Shown here in pieces: positions 54,580-64,000 of a stretch of 64,000 bases of DNA. Every line of letters starts with the position of its first letter. Within the stretch, counting starts at the first letter, position 1. The DNA comes from AP-15 sp963795485 (GTDB lineage: Bacteria; Pseudomonadota; Alphaproteobacteria; ATCC43930; CGMCC-115725), in contig CAWCIL010000006.1 in assembly GCA_963795485.1 (NCBI GenBank), positions 248,001 through 312,000 of the forward strand. The letters are read 5' to 3'. Made by a program: the position numbers and the translations under genes. The notes under the pieces were generated by a model, which worked only from the letters and a program-made list of their open reading frames with translations, was not told the DNA's origin and searched no databases.

Positions 54580-55449
54580 ATGCGCCGACCGGCCGCCCTG
54601 TTGCTGGCGCTGTGGTTCGCAGGCTGCGCCGCAGCGCCGCCGCAGGGCCCGCGAATCGCGGCGTTTCCGTCGCCCGCGACCTCGCTGACCGCTAATATTC
54701 CGCCCTTTGCACGCGTGCCCTACGAGCCGTTCTCGCGCGAGGCGGCGGTACAGATAGCACTCGGCGAATGGCGCGCCTTTCGCCAGCCGGTCGTCTACCC
54801 CAACATCGAGCTGCCCGAGGACGAGGAGCGCGAAAACGGGCTGTGGCAGCGGGTCGGCCTCTATTGGTGGCTCGGTCTCGACCCGAGCTGGCGGCAAAGC
54901 GCCTGGACCGGGAAGCACGACGAAAACGGCCAGGTTTTCTCGGCCGATGTCGATGGAAACTACGCCTGGTCGGCAGCCTTTATTTCCTATGTGATGCGCA
55001 TGGCCGGCGCCGGCAGCAGCTTCCCCTATTCAGAGACCCATTCCGACTATATCGACGAGGCCGCGGCCCACACTCCCGGAGTGGCGCTGGTCGCGGAGCC
55101 GGTGCGAGACTATGCGCCGCAACTGGGCGATCTGATTTGTTTGTGGCGCGGCGCGCGGCCGGTGACCTTCGAGGAATTGCCGGCCGGCCGCTTTCCCGGC
55201 CATTGCGACATCGTCGCCGCGATCAAGCCGGGGGTGCTCGACGTGATCGGCGGCAATGTCGACAACGCGGTGGCAATGAAATACATCCCGGTCACCGCCG
55301 ACGGCCGTCTCGCCGGGTCGGACGGCATCGTGCTCGATCCCGACCATCACTGGTTCGTCGTGCTGAAGGTGCTCTATCAGCGGGACGGGACGGCCCCACC
55401 GGCGGCGATCTCTTCAGCAACGCCGGGGTCCGCTCGCAGCCTCGGCTAG
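54580..55449 (+). CDS. DUF2272 lipoprotein
   Basis: 289 residues. LLLALWFAGCAAAPP carries a lipobox with Cys, so the protein should be a lipid-anchored envelope protein. The folded part has VGLYWWLGLDPSWRQSAWTG, AWSAAFISYVMRMAGAGSSF, LGDLICLWRG and HCDIVAAIKPGVLDVIGGNV, the DUF2272 pattern, which resembles NlpC/P60- or CHAP-like cysteine hydrolase layouts. A role in cell-wall cleavage is therefore possible but not shown. The tail after LKVLYQ is poorly conserved-looking. Confidence 0.8.
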   Translation: MRRPAALLLALWFAGCAAAPPQGPRIAAFPSPATSLTANIPPFARVPYEPFSREAAVQIALGEWRAFRQPVVYPNIELPEDEERENGLWQRVGLYWWLGLDPSWRQSAWTGKHDENGQVFSADVDGNYAWSAAFISYVMRMAGAGSSFPYSETHSDYIDEAAAHTPGVALVAEPVRDYAPQLGDLICLWRGARPVTFEELPAGRFPGHCDIVAAIKPGVLDVIGGNVDNAVAMKYIPVTADGRLAGSDGIVLDPDHHWFVVLKVLYQRDGTAPPAAISSATPGSARSLG

Positions 55450-56048
55450 AACGCGCCGGCCGCCGCCACCTCCCGCCCGCGCCCACCCTCGATCATCGCC
55501 TCCGCCAATCGCGGCTCGCGGTCGAGCGCGGCGCGGTAGTGGCCGCCCACGGCGGCGGCGATCTCGCCACTGCGGCCGAGCAATGCGTCGCCGAATTCGA
55601 TGATCCGCAGATTGGGCCACGCCCGCGGCCGTAGCCGGATGACCTCGCGCACGATTTCGCGCGCCGGTCGGCGGGGTTCGCGCTGCGCGAGGATCAGGAT
55701 CGCGGCTGCGGTCGACCGCGACACGCCGGCGTGGCAGTGCACCAGCAGATGCGTCGGCGTCGGCTCCAGGCCGGCCTCGCGACACGATCCGCCGAAATTG
55801 CGGGCAAAGGCGAGCAGCAGCTCGACATCCCAGCGCTCGGGCGCGAGCGAGCCCGGCAGCGTCTCGATTACGTCGTGAAAGTGCAGCTTCAAGCGCCGAT
55901 GCACGTCAAAGGCGCGCAATGGCTCGGGCTCGGGCCAGCCCGGATCGAGGATCGAGAGCACATGAGTGACGCCGCTCGCATGGCAGTCTGCGAGCTCGTC
56001 GAGCCCGCAGATGGTGATCCGGAACGGCGTCGGCGCGCTGCTGGTCAC
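55446..56048 (-). CDS. Dual-specificity/tyrosine protein phosphatase-like protein
   Basis: 200 residues from a GTG at 56046-56048 preceded by AGGGAGAAGGAAT, the only well-placed ribosome-binding site; Met codons further up lack one. HLLVHCHAGVSRSTAAAILI is the HCxxGxxRS phosphatase loop with the nucleophilic Cys and the Arg. WDVELLLAFARNFGG and RPRAWPNLRIIEFGDALLG fit the alphaproteobacterial branch of the family. Natural substrate unknown. Its stop overlaps the convergent DUF2272 gene by four bases. Confidence 0.85.
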   Translation of the reverse strand: MTSSAPTPFRITICGLDELADCHASGVTHVLSILDPGWPEPEPLRAFDVHRRLKLHFHDVIETLPGSLAPERWDVELLLAFARNFGGSCREAGLEPTPTHLLVHCHAGVSRSTAAAILILAQREPRRPAREIVREVIRLRPRAWPNLRIIEFGDALLGRSGEIAAAVGGHYRAALDREPRLAEAMIEGGRGREVAAAGAF

Positions 56049-56418
56049 ATTCCTTCTCCCTGCCAATCTTACCGGCGCAATCATGATACGAGCCGCTTGT
56101 GGCAATTCTGTGCGCGGTCCGCTGGGCGCCCAGAGGCCCTTGGGATTGGTCCGCCGAGCAGATTCCACGAGAGAACAATTCGGCATTTTGGCGAACACTT
56201 ATCCCCGCTCTTCCGGGAATGCTGCATCGCAGCATGGGCCGCGATCACCCGGTAGATTTCCCATATGGCGTGGCTGGGCTTCGCGTCTACCTCAAAGGGG
56301 CCAAAGCGAGCGGAGAGCGGCGCGGATCAAAACTCCAACGGATTTGCAACCCGTTTCACACGCCCTTTACCGCATAGCTGCAATCCTGTTTCGACCAAGC
56401 CTCTCGAAGGTGGCTCCC

Positions 56419-57051
56419 ATGTTGCGACGTTCCCTTCTGACCACCGCCGCCATCCTGTTCGCCGGGACCCTGGCGCCCGCGATCCCCGCCGCGGCCAACG
56501 ATCCCGCCGCTTTTGTCGGCAATCTCGGGACCCAGCTCGAGGCGGCGGTCAACACCGCTACCCCGGCGCAGAGGCTGGCTGGGTTTCGCGAGCTGCTGGA
56601 CGAGGATTTTGATGTCCCAGACCTGGGCCGCTTTGTCCTCGGCCGATTTTGGCGGGTTTTCACCCCGTCGGAGCAGCAGGAGTTCATGGGGCTGTTCGAG
56701 AATTATGTCGTGCTCGCCTATAGCGACCGGCTGTCGGAATATGCCGCCGACGGCGGCACTCTCCGAGTGACCCGCAGCCGGCCCGATCCGGATGGGGCGA
56801 TCGTATCGAGCGAGATCACTCGCGGGTCCGGGGCTTGGAATGGCGGTACGCCAACGGGTCAGCCGATCGAGATCGATTGGCGGCTGACCGGTCGCGACGG
56901 CTTTTATAAGGTCAGCGACGTCATCATCGACGGCCTCAGCATGGCGGCAAACGGGCGCTCCGAGCTCGAAGGTGTGGTCGAGCGCAACGGCGGGCGGGCG
57001 CAGGCCATTCTCGCCGTCATGCGGCAACAGATCGCCAGCGCGTCCCGCTAG
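56419..57051 (+). CDS. MlaC/Ttg2D-type phospholipid-binding protein 2
   Basis: 210 residues from the ATG at 56419 (MLRRSLLTTAAILFAGTLAP). A signal peptide ends near AIPAAAND. GFRELLDEDFDVPDLGRFVL, RVFTPSEQQEFMGLFENYVV, RPDPDGAIVSSEITRG and YKVSDVIIDGLSMAANGRSE repeat the architecture of the protein at 39515. The long frame upstream of the ATG has no family resemblance. Two paralogues without an mla operon are unusual enough to note. It carries lipids in the periplasm if family function holds. Confidence 0.87.
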   Translation: MLRRSLLTTAAILFAGTLAPAIPAAANDPAAFVGNLGTQLEAAVNTATPAQRLAGFRELLDEDFDVPDLGRFVLGRFWRVFTPSEQQEFMGLFENYVVLAYSDRLSEYAADGGTLRVTRSRPDPDGAIVSSEITRGSGAWNGGTPTGQPIEIDWRLTGRDGFYKVSDVIIDGLSMAANGRSELEGVVERNGGRAQAILAVMRQQIASASR

Positions 57052-57095
57052 TTTATCCTGGGAGTGGTGCGAGCCTGACGCCGGGTGCTGGCGCA

Positions 57096-57216
57096 CTCTC
57101 ACCCGCTTCGTTGCGCTCGACGCCCTCTCCTGCATTGCGGGAGAGGGAGACCCGGCCCCCTTCCATTCCCTCGCCCGCCCGCGGGGGAGGTCAGCGTGGG
57201 GGCCGGGTGGGCGAGG
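57096..57216. repeat. Dispersed intergenic inverted repeat, copy 3
   Basis: The longest copy: CTCTCACCCGCTTCGTTGCG, CCCTCTCCTGCATTGCGGGAGAGG hairpin (written in two parts: CCCTCTCC and GGAGAGGG-type arms) and GGGCCGGGTGGGCGAGG at the far end pairing with CCTCGCCC-type sequence. It lies between the MlaC-like gene and gshB, at the convergent 3' ends. It resembles 16991-17050 and 7704-7765. Confidence 0.55.
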
Positions 57217-57236
57217 TCAGGCGCGGGCACACAAGT

Positions 57237-58205
57237 TCACGCGGGGCGGCGGTCGGCGCGCTCGGAGAGCCGGGTCTCGATCGCGTCCCAGATCCTGCCG
57301 GCAATATCGACGCCGTCGAGACGCGCTATCTCCTGAATGCCGGTCGGCGAGGTGACGTTGATCTCGGTCATCCAGTCGCCGATCACATCGATGCCGACAA
57401 AGATCAGCCCCTGAGCTCGCAAGGTCGGCCCGATCGCATCGCAGATCTCGCGCTCGCGCCGGGTCAGGACGGTCTTCACCGGGCGGCCGCCGACATGCAG
57501 ATTGGCGCGGGCCTCGCCCTCGGCCGGGACCCGCAGGACGCCCCCCACCGCCTCGCCTTCGACCAGGATGATGCGCTTGTCGCCCTGGCGGATCTCCGGC
57601 AGGTAGCGCTGCACCATAACCGGCTCGCGATGCATCGAATCGTACATTTCCAGGAGCGCCGTCAGGTTCTCGTCGCCCGGGCGCAGCCGGAACACACCGG
57701 CCCCGCCCATGCCGAACAGCGGCTTCAGGATGATGTCGCCGTGCTCCTTCCAAAAGGTGCGGATCTCGTCGCGGTCGCGGGTCAGGAGGGTCGGCGGCAT
57801 CAGCTCCTTGAAGCGCAGCACAAAGAGCTTTTCCGGGGCGTTGCGCACCGCGGCCGGATCGTTGACGACCAGCGGCCCATCTTCGGGGAGCAGTTCGAGC
57901 AGGTGCGTCGCGGTGATATAGGCCATATCGAAAGGCGGGTCCTGGCGCATCAGGATCACATCGAATCCGGCCAGATCGAGCTCCTCGAAGGCGCCGAAGC
58001 GGTGGTGATGACCGTGGCGGCGGACGACTTCGAGCGGCCGCCCGCGGGCATAGAGCCGCCCGTCGCGCAAGGTCAGCGCGTCCGGCAGGTAATGGTACAG
58101 CGCGTGGCCGCGCACCTGCGCTTCGATGGCGAGGGCGAAGGTCGAATCGGCGTCGATGTTGATCGTGTCGATCGGATCCATCTGGATCGCGACGGCGAGA
58201 CCCAT
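57237..58205 (-). CDS. gshB: Glutathione synthetase
   Basis: 322 residues from the ATG at 58203-58205 (MGLAVAIQMDPIDTINIDAD). The N-terminal substrate domain has the Asp-rich start and VILMRQDPPFDMAYITATHL. The ATP-grasp part has KPLFGMGGAGVFRL (glycine loop), VMVQRYLPEIRQGDKRIILV, and DVIGDWMTEINVTSPTGIQE (metal ligands). It joins gamma-glutamylcysteine and glycine with ATP, matching the glutaredoxin elsewhere in the window. The SirB1-type gene ends 38 bases upstream on the same strand. Confidence 0.95.
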   Translation of the reverse strand: MGLAVAIQMDPIDTINIDADSTFALAIEAQVRGHALYHYLPDALTLRDGRLYARGRPLEVVRRHGHHHRFGAFEELDLAGFDVILMRQDPPFDMAYITATHLLELLPEDGPLVVNDPAAVRNAPEKLFVLRFKELMPPTLLTRDRDEIRTFWKEHGDIILKPLFGMGGAGVFRLRPGDENLTALLEMYDSMHREPVMVQRYLPEIRQGDKRIILVEGEAVGGVLRVPAEGEARANLHVGGRPVKTVLTRREREICDAIGPTLRAQGLIFVGIDVIGDWMTEINVTSPTGIQEIARLDGVDIAGRIWDAIETRLSERADRRPA

Positions 58206-58243
58206 GGGTTGCCTCCCGAATGCGTCCCGGCCGCGCGCCGGGC

Positions 58244-59094
58244 TCAGTTCAGTTGCGCGCGCAGCTGCTGCAGGATCGCCGCCGCCTGGTGGCGCGCCTG
58301 GCCGTCGGGGGCACGCAGCACATACTGCTCGAAGGCCGCGGCGGCGGCCCGCATATTGCCGAGCTGGCGGTGCAGCATTCCCCCTTCGCGCCACAGCTCG
58401 GCGCGATCGGGCGCCAGCATCAGCATCGTCTCGACCACCTTGACCGCCCGCTCGTCGCGCTTCTCCAGAATGAGGCGCGATTTCAAGTTGTTCTGCAGGC
58501 GCAGCAGCACGTCCCGGTCGGAGACCGGCGCGTAATATTCGGGCGCCAGCTCGCGGTCTTCGCCGACGACCGCCTTTAAGAGCTCGCGCAATTCGGCAGC
58601 ACCGCAGATCTGGCCGTTATGGAACGGGATCGAGGATCAACCGCTCCGCCCGGTCGGACAGCCGGATCGAGGAAATGCCCGGGAAAGGCGAGCCCGGCCG
58701 CCTCCCACCCCTGGGCGCGGGCGGCGTCGATAAACAGGATGCCGAGCACCACCGGCAGCCCTTTCCGACGGTCGATCACCCGAATCAGATTGGCGTTCTG
58801 CACATCGTCGTAGGTCAGCTCGTCGCCCGAATAGCCGTACTTCAACAGGATGATCTCGTTGAGCGCGCGGGCGCGGCCGGCGAGGTCGCCCGAGGCCGTC
58901 GGATGGCTCGCGACATCGCGGGCGATCAGCGCCAGATGGTCGCGATAGCGGGCGAGATCGACCCGCCGACGCTCGAACGAAGCCAGGGCCAGCGCCGCCT
59001 CGGCGATCGGCAGGACACGCGCTTCGGAGGCGCCGAGCTCGCGCAGAAAGCGCGCGCAGCTCTCGGGGTCGGGGTTTTCAGGCGGCTCGTTCAT
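58244..59094 (-). CDS. SirB1-type transglutaminase-like/TPR protein, two indels
   Basis: Starts MNEPPENPDPESCARFLREL. The transglutaminase-like domain has ARALNEIILLKYGYSGDELT, NLIRVIDRRKGLPVVLGILF and LAFPGHFL with the usual His. Two extra bases, at about 58672 and about 58627, break the frame; removing both gives IRLSDRAERLILDPFHNGQI and the TPR-like C-terminus ELLKAVVGEDRELAPEYYAP, 282 residues in total (851 minus 2 bases). SirB1-family function is unknown; TPRs suggest protein contacts. Its ATG overlaps the stop of the hydrolase upstream (ATGA). Confidence 0.85.
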
Positions 59095-60070
59095 GTTACC
59101 GTCCGCCGGCGGTCGACTGGTTCGGCTGCTGCCGAAGGTATATTTTTCAGCCCGTTACCGTCCACCCAGGCAAAGAGGCTCGATGTGTTCGGTCGCAGAA
59201 ATTCGCCGATCAGGGCGAGAAAGTCGTCGAGCCGGTCGTGGTGCACCCAATGGCCGGCATTCTCGAAGGTGACCACCCTGGCGTTGCGGAAGTGCCTGCA
59301 CCCGGCCGTCGTCGAGCGGGTTCGAGGCCCAGCTCTCCCGGCCGTAGACGAGCAGGGTCGGGCAGGCGATGCGACCCCACAATTCCTCGATCTCGGCCAT
59401 CGTCATCTCATAGGGCGGCTCGGCGCGGACGTAATTGTCGAATTTCCAGCTGTAGGTGCCGTCCTCGTTCTGGTTGACCCCGTGCTGGGTCAAATGGCGC
59501 GCCTGCTCGGGCGAGAGATGCTGGTTTTCTTCCTGCATGCGGCGAAAGGCGTCCTCGATCGAGGCGTAGCGGCGCGGCAGGCGCCCGGAGAGCCCGCGCT
59601 GCTCGTCGATCCAGCTCTGCATCCGCACCGCGATCGGGCGCTGCCGGCGCTCGCGCACCCGCCGCGGCGAGGCGCCCAGCCCCTCGACGGCGACGAGCTT
59701 GGCGACGAAATCCGGGATAGATCCCGGCATAGCGCAGCGCGATCACGCCGCCCAGCGAGTGGGCGACGATCGTGACCGGCGCCAGCTCCTGCTGATGGAT
59801 CAGCTGGGCGAGGTCGTAGACATAGCCGGCGATCGTATAATTGCCGTCGGGCGACCACTGGCTGTCGCCGTGACCGCGCAGGTCGGGCGCCAGCACGTGC
59901 CAGTCGCGCCGCAGCGCCTCGGCGACCCAGTCCCAGTTGCGGCAATGATCGCGGCCGCCATGCACGAGCAGCAGCGGCGGCGCCCCCGGATTTCCCCAAT
60001 CGACGTAATGCAGCCGCAGGCGCTGCGAAAAATAGATGCGTGAGGTCGGGCCGGAACTGTCGAGGGTCAT
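59091..60070 (-). CDS. Alpha/beta-hydrolase, two frameshifts
   Basis: Starts MTLDSSGPTSRIYFSQRLRL. LLLVHGGRDHCRNWDWVAEA is the oxyanion/N-terminal motif, VLAPDLRGHGDSQWSPDGNY and TIVAHSLGGVIALRYAGIYP hold the Ser nucleophile. Extra bases at about 59724 and about 59288 break the frame; without them the chain continues DFVAKLVAVEGLGASPRRVR and then VVTFENAGHWVHHDRLDDFL with the catalytic His. 325 residues after correction (980 minus 2 bases). Esterase, lactonase or C-C hydrolase are all possible. Its end overlaps the SirB1-type start. Confidence 0.85.
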
Positions 60071-60120
60071 CCAGGGGTCCCGTTGCTGCGCGATACCCCG
60101 CGACCCTAATCTCCCGCGGC

Positions 60121-60320
60121 TCCGGCGCAAAGCCGGATCGACCGGGCCGGCATGCAAAGACCCCCGCGCGCGGTCAGGCGTCGGACGGGGGTCGCTGGTG
60201 AAGCCTTCGCTTCGCGCCCGGGATTACGACCCAGGCGATATCTTGGACTTGATGCTCGGTTGCCGATGCCAAGCGGTCGGCAACTCGGACTTCTCAGGTG
60301 GACTCATGTCGATCGGACAT
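60121..60320. other. Hairpin-dense intergenic region, possible structured RNA
   Basis: Six inverted repeats follow each other: TCCGGC/GCCGGA (60121-60137), GACCCCCG/CGGGGGTC (60159-60193), GAAGC/GCTTC (60200-60213), CGCCCGGG/CCCAGGCG with a one-base mismatch (60215-60237), GTTGCCGA/TCGGCAAC (60259-60284) and ATGTC/GACAT (60306-60320). No credible gene lies in 60071-60439. The density is higher than elsewhere in the window. A structured RNA is plausible on either strand. The motifs of tRNA, RNase P, 6S, SRP and tmRNA are not recognisable. Confidence 0.35.
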
Positions 60321-60439
60321 CCTCCTGCTGAGTTGGCGACCTACCGAATGTAGGACCGTTTCCAAGCGGGGTCAAGAGGCCGCGCGCCTGCGCGTCGCGG
60401 CGCTTGCAATCGCAGCCCGCCGGCGCGCTTTAATTTTTG

Positions 60440-60466
60440 TTAGCACTCCCGGCCGAAGAGTGCTAC
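60440..60466. promoter_or_regulatory. CIRCE element (HrcA operator) of the groESL operon
   Basis: TTAGCACTC, nine bases, GAGTGCTAC: the canonical CIRCE inverted repeat (TTAGCACTC-N9-GAGTGCTAA) with one terminal change. It lies 37 bases before groES. HrcA, itself dependent on GroEL for folding, binds here and represses transcription until heat shock. Confidence 0.93.
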
Positions 60467-60503
60467 ACATCGCGCTAACGATCGGTCTTTATGGAGGTAC
60501 CCC

Positions 60504-60801
60504 GTGACATTTCGACCGTTGCAGGATCGCGTGCTGGTTCGTCGCATCGAAGAGGAAGAAAAGAGCAGAGGCGGCATCATCATCCCCGACACCGCTCGGG
60601 AAAAGCCGATGGAAGGCGAGGTGCTCGCCGCCGGCCCCGGCGCGCGGGGCGAGGACGGCAAATTGCACCCGCTCGACGTCAAGATCGGCGATCGCGTGCT
60701 GTTCGGCAAATGGTCCGGCACCGAGATCAAGATCGACGGCGAGGATCTCGTCGATCATGAAGGAAAGCGACATCATGGGCGTCGTCGAACAGACCGCCTG
60801 A
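60504..60801 (+). CDS. groES: Co-chaperonin GroES, one frameshift near the end
   Basis: A GTG at 60504 follows GGAGG by five bases; MTFRPLQDRVLVRRIEEEEK and IIIPDTAREKPMEGEVLAAG are GroES, the latter being the mobile loop. One extra base at about 60751 shifts the frame after IKIDGEDLV; removing it gives IMKESDIMGVVEQTA and the stop at 60799-60801, 98 residues. It caps the GroEL ring. groEL starts 13 bases downstream with AAGGAGAG in between. Confidence 0.93.
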
Positions 60802-60814
60802 AGGAGAGAGAACA

Positions 60815-62458
<1,644 letters not shown>

Positions 62459-62478
62459 AAGCCGCCGCACGTCACGAG

Positions 62479-62513
62479 GAGGCCGATACCGCGAGGTGTC
62501 GGCCTCTTTTTTT
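62479..62513 (+). terminator. Rho-independent terminator of groESL
   Basis: GAGGCCGATACC, a GCGA loop and GGTGTCGGCCTC make a 12-bp stem with one G-T pair, followed by seven T. It stands 20 bases after the groEL stop and would end the transcript. Confidence 0.9.
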
Positions 62514-62611
62514 GCCTATCCCCCCACCCCCCGCGCGTCAGCGCCGACCCACGATGAGATCGTCGCCGCGCGTCCTTGCCAGGGGGCGGCGCGCCACCCA
62601 TACTGGTGACC

Positions 62612-63190
62612 ATGCGGCGCCTGGTGCTGGATCCCGTTTTCGCGGCCGCGGCCGAAACGCCGGTCCGGATGTGCGATCATCCGGAATGCGCGGCCGGCGG
62701 CGATTTCCGTGCGCCGAAATCGCGCCTCGATCTGCACGATTATTACTGGTTCTGCCTCGATCACGTGCGCGCCTACAATTCGGCCTGGAACTATTATGCC
62801 GGCATGAGCGACGGCGAGATCGAAGCCGAGATCCGCAGCGACACGGTGTGGCAGCGGCCGACCTGGCGGCTCGGCGAGCGGCACGTGCCGGGCTGGGCGG
62901 CGCGGGTGCGCGATCCGCTCGGCCTCTACTCGGGCGGCGGCGCTCCGGGCGGCCGGGACCGCGACCGGCCGGAGCGCGAGGCGGCGCGGCGCGCGCTCTC
63001 GGCGCAGGAGCAGGCGCTCGCGGTGTTCGAGATCGAGCCGCCCTTCACCCCGGTGCGGCTCAAGGCGCGCTACAAGGCGCTGGTCAAGCTGCACCATCCC
63101 GATGCCCATGGCGGCGACAAGGCGGCCGAAGAGAAGCTCAAGATCATCAATCAGGCCTATGCCACTCTGAAAGCCGGCTATTTCGCTTGA
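62612..63190 (+). CDS. J-domain (DnaJ-like) protein
   Basis: 192 residues from the ATG at 62612 (MRRLVLDPVFAAAAETPVRM). The J domain is at the C-terminus, about residues 135-190: FTPVRLKARYKALVKLHHPD holds the HPD motif that stimulates DnaK, then EEKLKIINQAYATLKAGYF. The N-terminal part has CDHPECAAGGDFRAPKSRLD and YYWFCLDHVRAYNSAWNYYA, a pattern seen in alphaproteobacterial homologues encoded next to cobS. It is not a full DnaJ (no Gly/Phe, zinc-finger or CTD domains). It is probably a specialised DnaK co-factor; its link to cobS is inferred from position. Confidence 0.88.
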   Translation: MRRLVLDPVFAAAAETPVRMCDHPECAAGGDFRAPKSRLDLHDYYWFCLDHVRAYNSAWNYYAGMSDGEIEAEIRSDTVWQRPTWRLGERHVPGWAARVRDPLGLYSGGGAPGGRDRDRPEREAARRALSAQEQALAVFEIEPPFTPVRLKARYKALVKLHHPDAHGGDKAAEEKLKIINQAYATLKAGYFA

Positions 63191-63270
63191 AAGCCCGGCT
63201 ATTTCAATTGAATCGCAGGCCCGCATCGCGCAAATTCCCCTCCGCTCCACCATCAGGACGCAAGAAAAGA

Positions 63271-64000
63271 ATGCCATCCGTTCAGCCAACGGCGCCCGCC
63301 GACGCGTTCCCTCTCGACAAGCCCGACATCACGATCTCGGTCCGGCAGACCTTCGGGATCAACAGCGATCTCCAGGTCCCGGCCTTCAGCCAGGCGAGCG
63401 AGCACGTCCCCGATTTCGACGACGCCTATCGCTTCGACCACGACACGACATTGGCGATCCTCGCCGGTTTCGCGTTCAATCGCCGGGTCATGATCCAGGG
63501 CTATCACGGCACCGGCAAATCGACCCATGTCGAGCAGGTCGCGGCCCGGCTCAACTGGCCCTGCATCCGGGTCAATCTCGACAGCCACATCAGCCGCATC
63601 GACCTCGTCGGCAAGGACGCGATCGTATTGCGCGACAACAAGCAGGTGACCGAATTCCGCGAGGGCCTGCTGCCCTGGGCATTGCAGCACCCGGTGGCTT
63701 TGTGCTTCGACGAATACGACGCCGGCCGGCCGGACGTGATGTTCGTGATCCAGCGGGTGCTCGAAGTCGAAGGCAAGCTGACCCTGCTCGATCAGAACCG
63801 CGTCATTCGGCCGCATTCGGGGTTCCGCCTGTTCTCGACCGCGAACACGGTCGGGCTCGGCGACACCACCGGCCTCTATCACGGGACCCAGCAGATCAAC
63901 CAAGGGCAGATGGACCGCTGGAACATCGTCGCAACCTTGAATTATCTGCCGCACGACGCCGAGGTCGAGATCGTGCTGGCCAAGGTGCCGACCTACGACA
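63271..64000 (+). CDS. cobS: Cobaltochelatase subunit CobS (AAA+ ATPase), cut by window edge
   Basis: MPSVQPTAPADAFPLDKPDI begins at 63271 after AAGAAAAGA. Open to base 64000, 243 codons. ILAGFAFNRRVMIQGYHGTG is followed by Walker A (GYHGTGKSTHVEQVAAR), FDEYDAGRPDVMFVIQRVLE is Walker B, and STANTVGLGDTTGLYHGTQQ the sensor 1 region. CobS with CobT and CobN inserts cobalt in aerobic cobalamin synthesis. cobT would be expected just beyond the window. The order J-domain, cobS, is common in alphaproteobacteria. Confidence 0.95.
   Translation, partial: MPSVQPTAPADAFPLDKPDITISVRQTFGINSDLQVPAFSQASEHVPDFDDAYRFDHDTTLAILAGFAFNRRVMIQGYHGTGKSTHVEQVAARLNWPCIRVNLDSHISRIDLVGKDAIVLRDNKQVTEFREGLLPWALQHPVALCFDEYDAGRPDVMFVIQRVLEVEGKLTLLDQNRVIRPHSGFRLFSTANTVGLGDTTGLYHGTQQINQGQMDRWNIVATLNYLPHDAEVEIVLAKVPTYD

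Noticed and set aside
60036..60353. A tRNA or a small gene in the gap before groES
   Set aside because: No T-loop (TTCGAA-type) or cloverleaf could be drawn, and the open frames lack coding character.

Overview
The window is GC-rich, gene-dense DNA from an alphaproteobacterium, most likely of the Rhodospirillales/Rhizobiales side. The grounds are the gene content: an ErpA/ExoIII pair, the ComF-glutaredoxin-nitrilase block, a CIRCE-controlled groESL operon followed by a J-domain gene and cobS, Liv-type and sugar ABC systems, and a NDUFAF5-like methyltransferase. This is inference from gene families, not a computed placement. I see no rRNA, tRNA, CRISPR array, prophage or insertion sequence.

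Layout. 1-5330 (minus strand): a luciferase-like oxidoreductase cut by the window edge, a two-module VOC protein, xthA, erpA, a nitrilase-family hydrolase, grxC and comF. 5393-6978 (plus): a methyltransferase and a hemerythrin protein. 7054-11270: a tetronate/erythronate catabolic cluster (otnC, otnK, otnI, denD), crossed by a homopolymer junction at 9248-9363. 11297-13662: an MBL-fold hydrolase disrupted by a noisy partial duplicate, then a chimeric tungstate-transporter ORF. 13674-18351: a complete Liv-type ABC transporter. 18611-25125: a threonine-synthase-like enzyme, a remnant of a baeRF-type gene, a FecR/DUF6600 secreted protein, an acyl-CoA dehydrogenase, moaB and a uracil-DNA glycosylase. 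25337-33483: an RND efflux operon (adaptor, two permeases, MarR regulator). 33522-34862: an ECF sigma/anti-sigma pair. 34952-43130: two SDRs, two small proteins, msrA, cytochrome c, an MlaC-like protein, a PAP2 phosphatase and mutL. 43162-50971: an Asp/Glu racemase-like enzyme and a sugar ABC operon bracketed by two related binding proteins, with two secreted repeat proteins of unknown function between them. 51135-60070: an FMN reductase, an SDR, a Cys-rich secreted protein, a ROK kinase, a DUF2272 lipoprotein, a protein phosphatase, a second MlaC-like protein, gshB, a SirB1-type protein and an alpha/beta hydrolase. 60440-64000: CIRCE, groES, groEL, terminator, J-domain protein and cobS (cut by the edge).

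How the genes work together. The otn/den set forms a route in which denD oxidises D-erythronate, otnI isomerises the product, otnK phosphorylates it and otnC decarboxylates it. The Liv genes, the sugar ABC genes and the RND genes are each co-directional and tightly spaced or overlapping, so each is probably one transcript. MarR and the anti-sigma factor are the evident local regulators.

Quality warning. About twenty single-base indels, mostly insertions, break otherwise full-length housekeeping genes, including groES, groEL and mutL. There are two homopolymer junctions (26 A plus C-runs at 9248-9363; 11 G at 12183-12193), one with a degraded duplicate of neighbouring sequence. These look like sequencing or assembly errors. 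The frameshifted genes are therefore annotated as whole genes with the break noted, and unusual structures near the junctions should be distrusted until re-sequenced. I found no convincing wholly new system. The best candidates for new biology are the secreted repeat-protein family at 45275-46653 and a hairpin-rich gap at 60121-60320.
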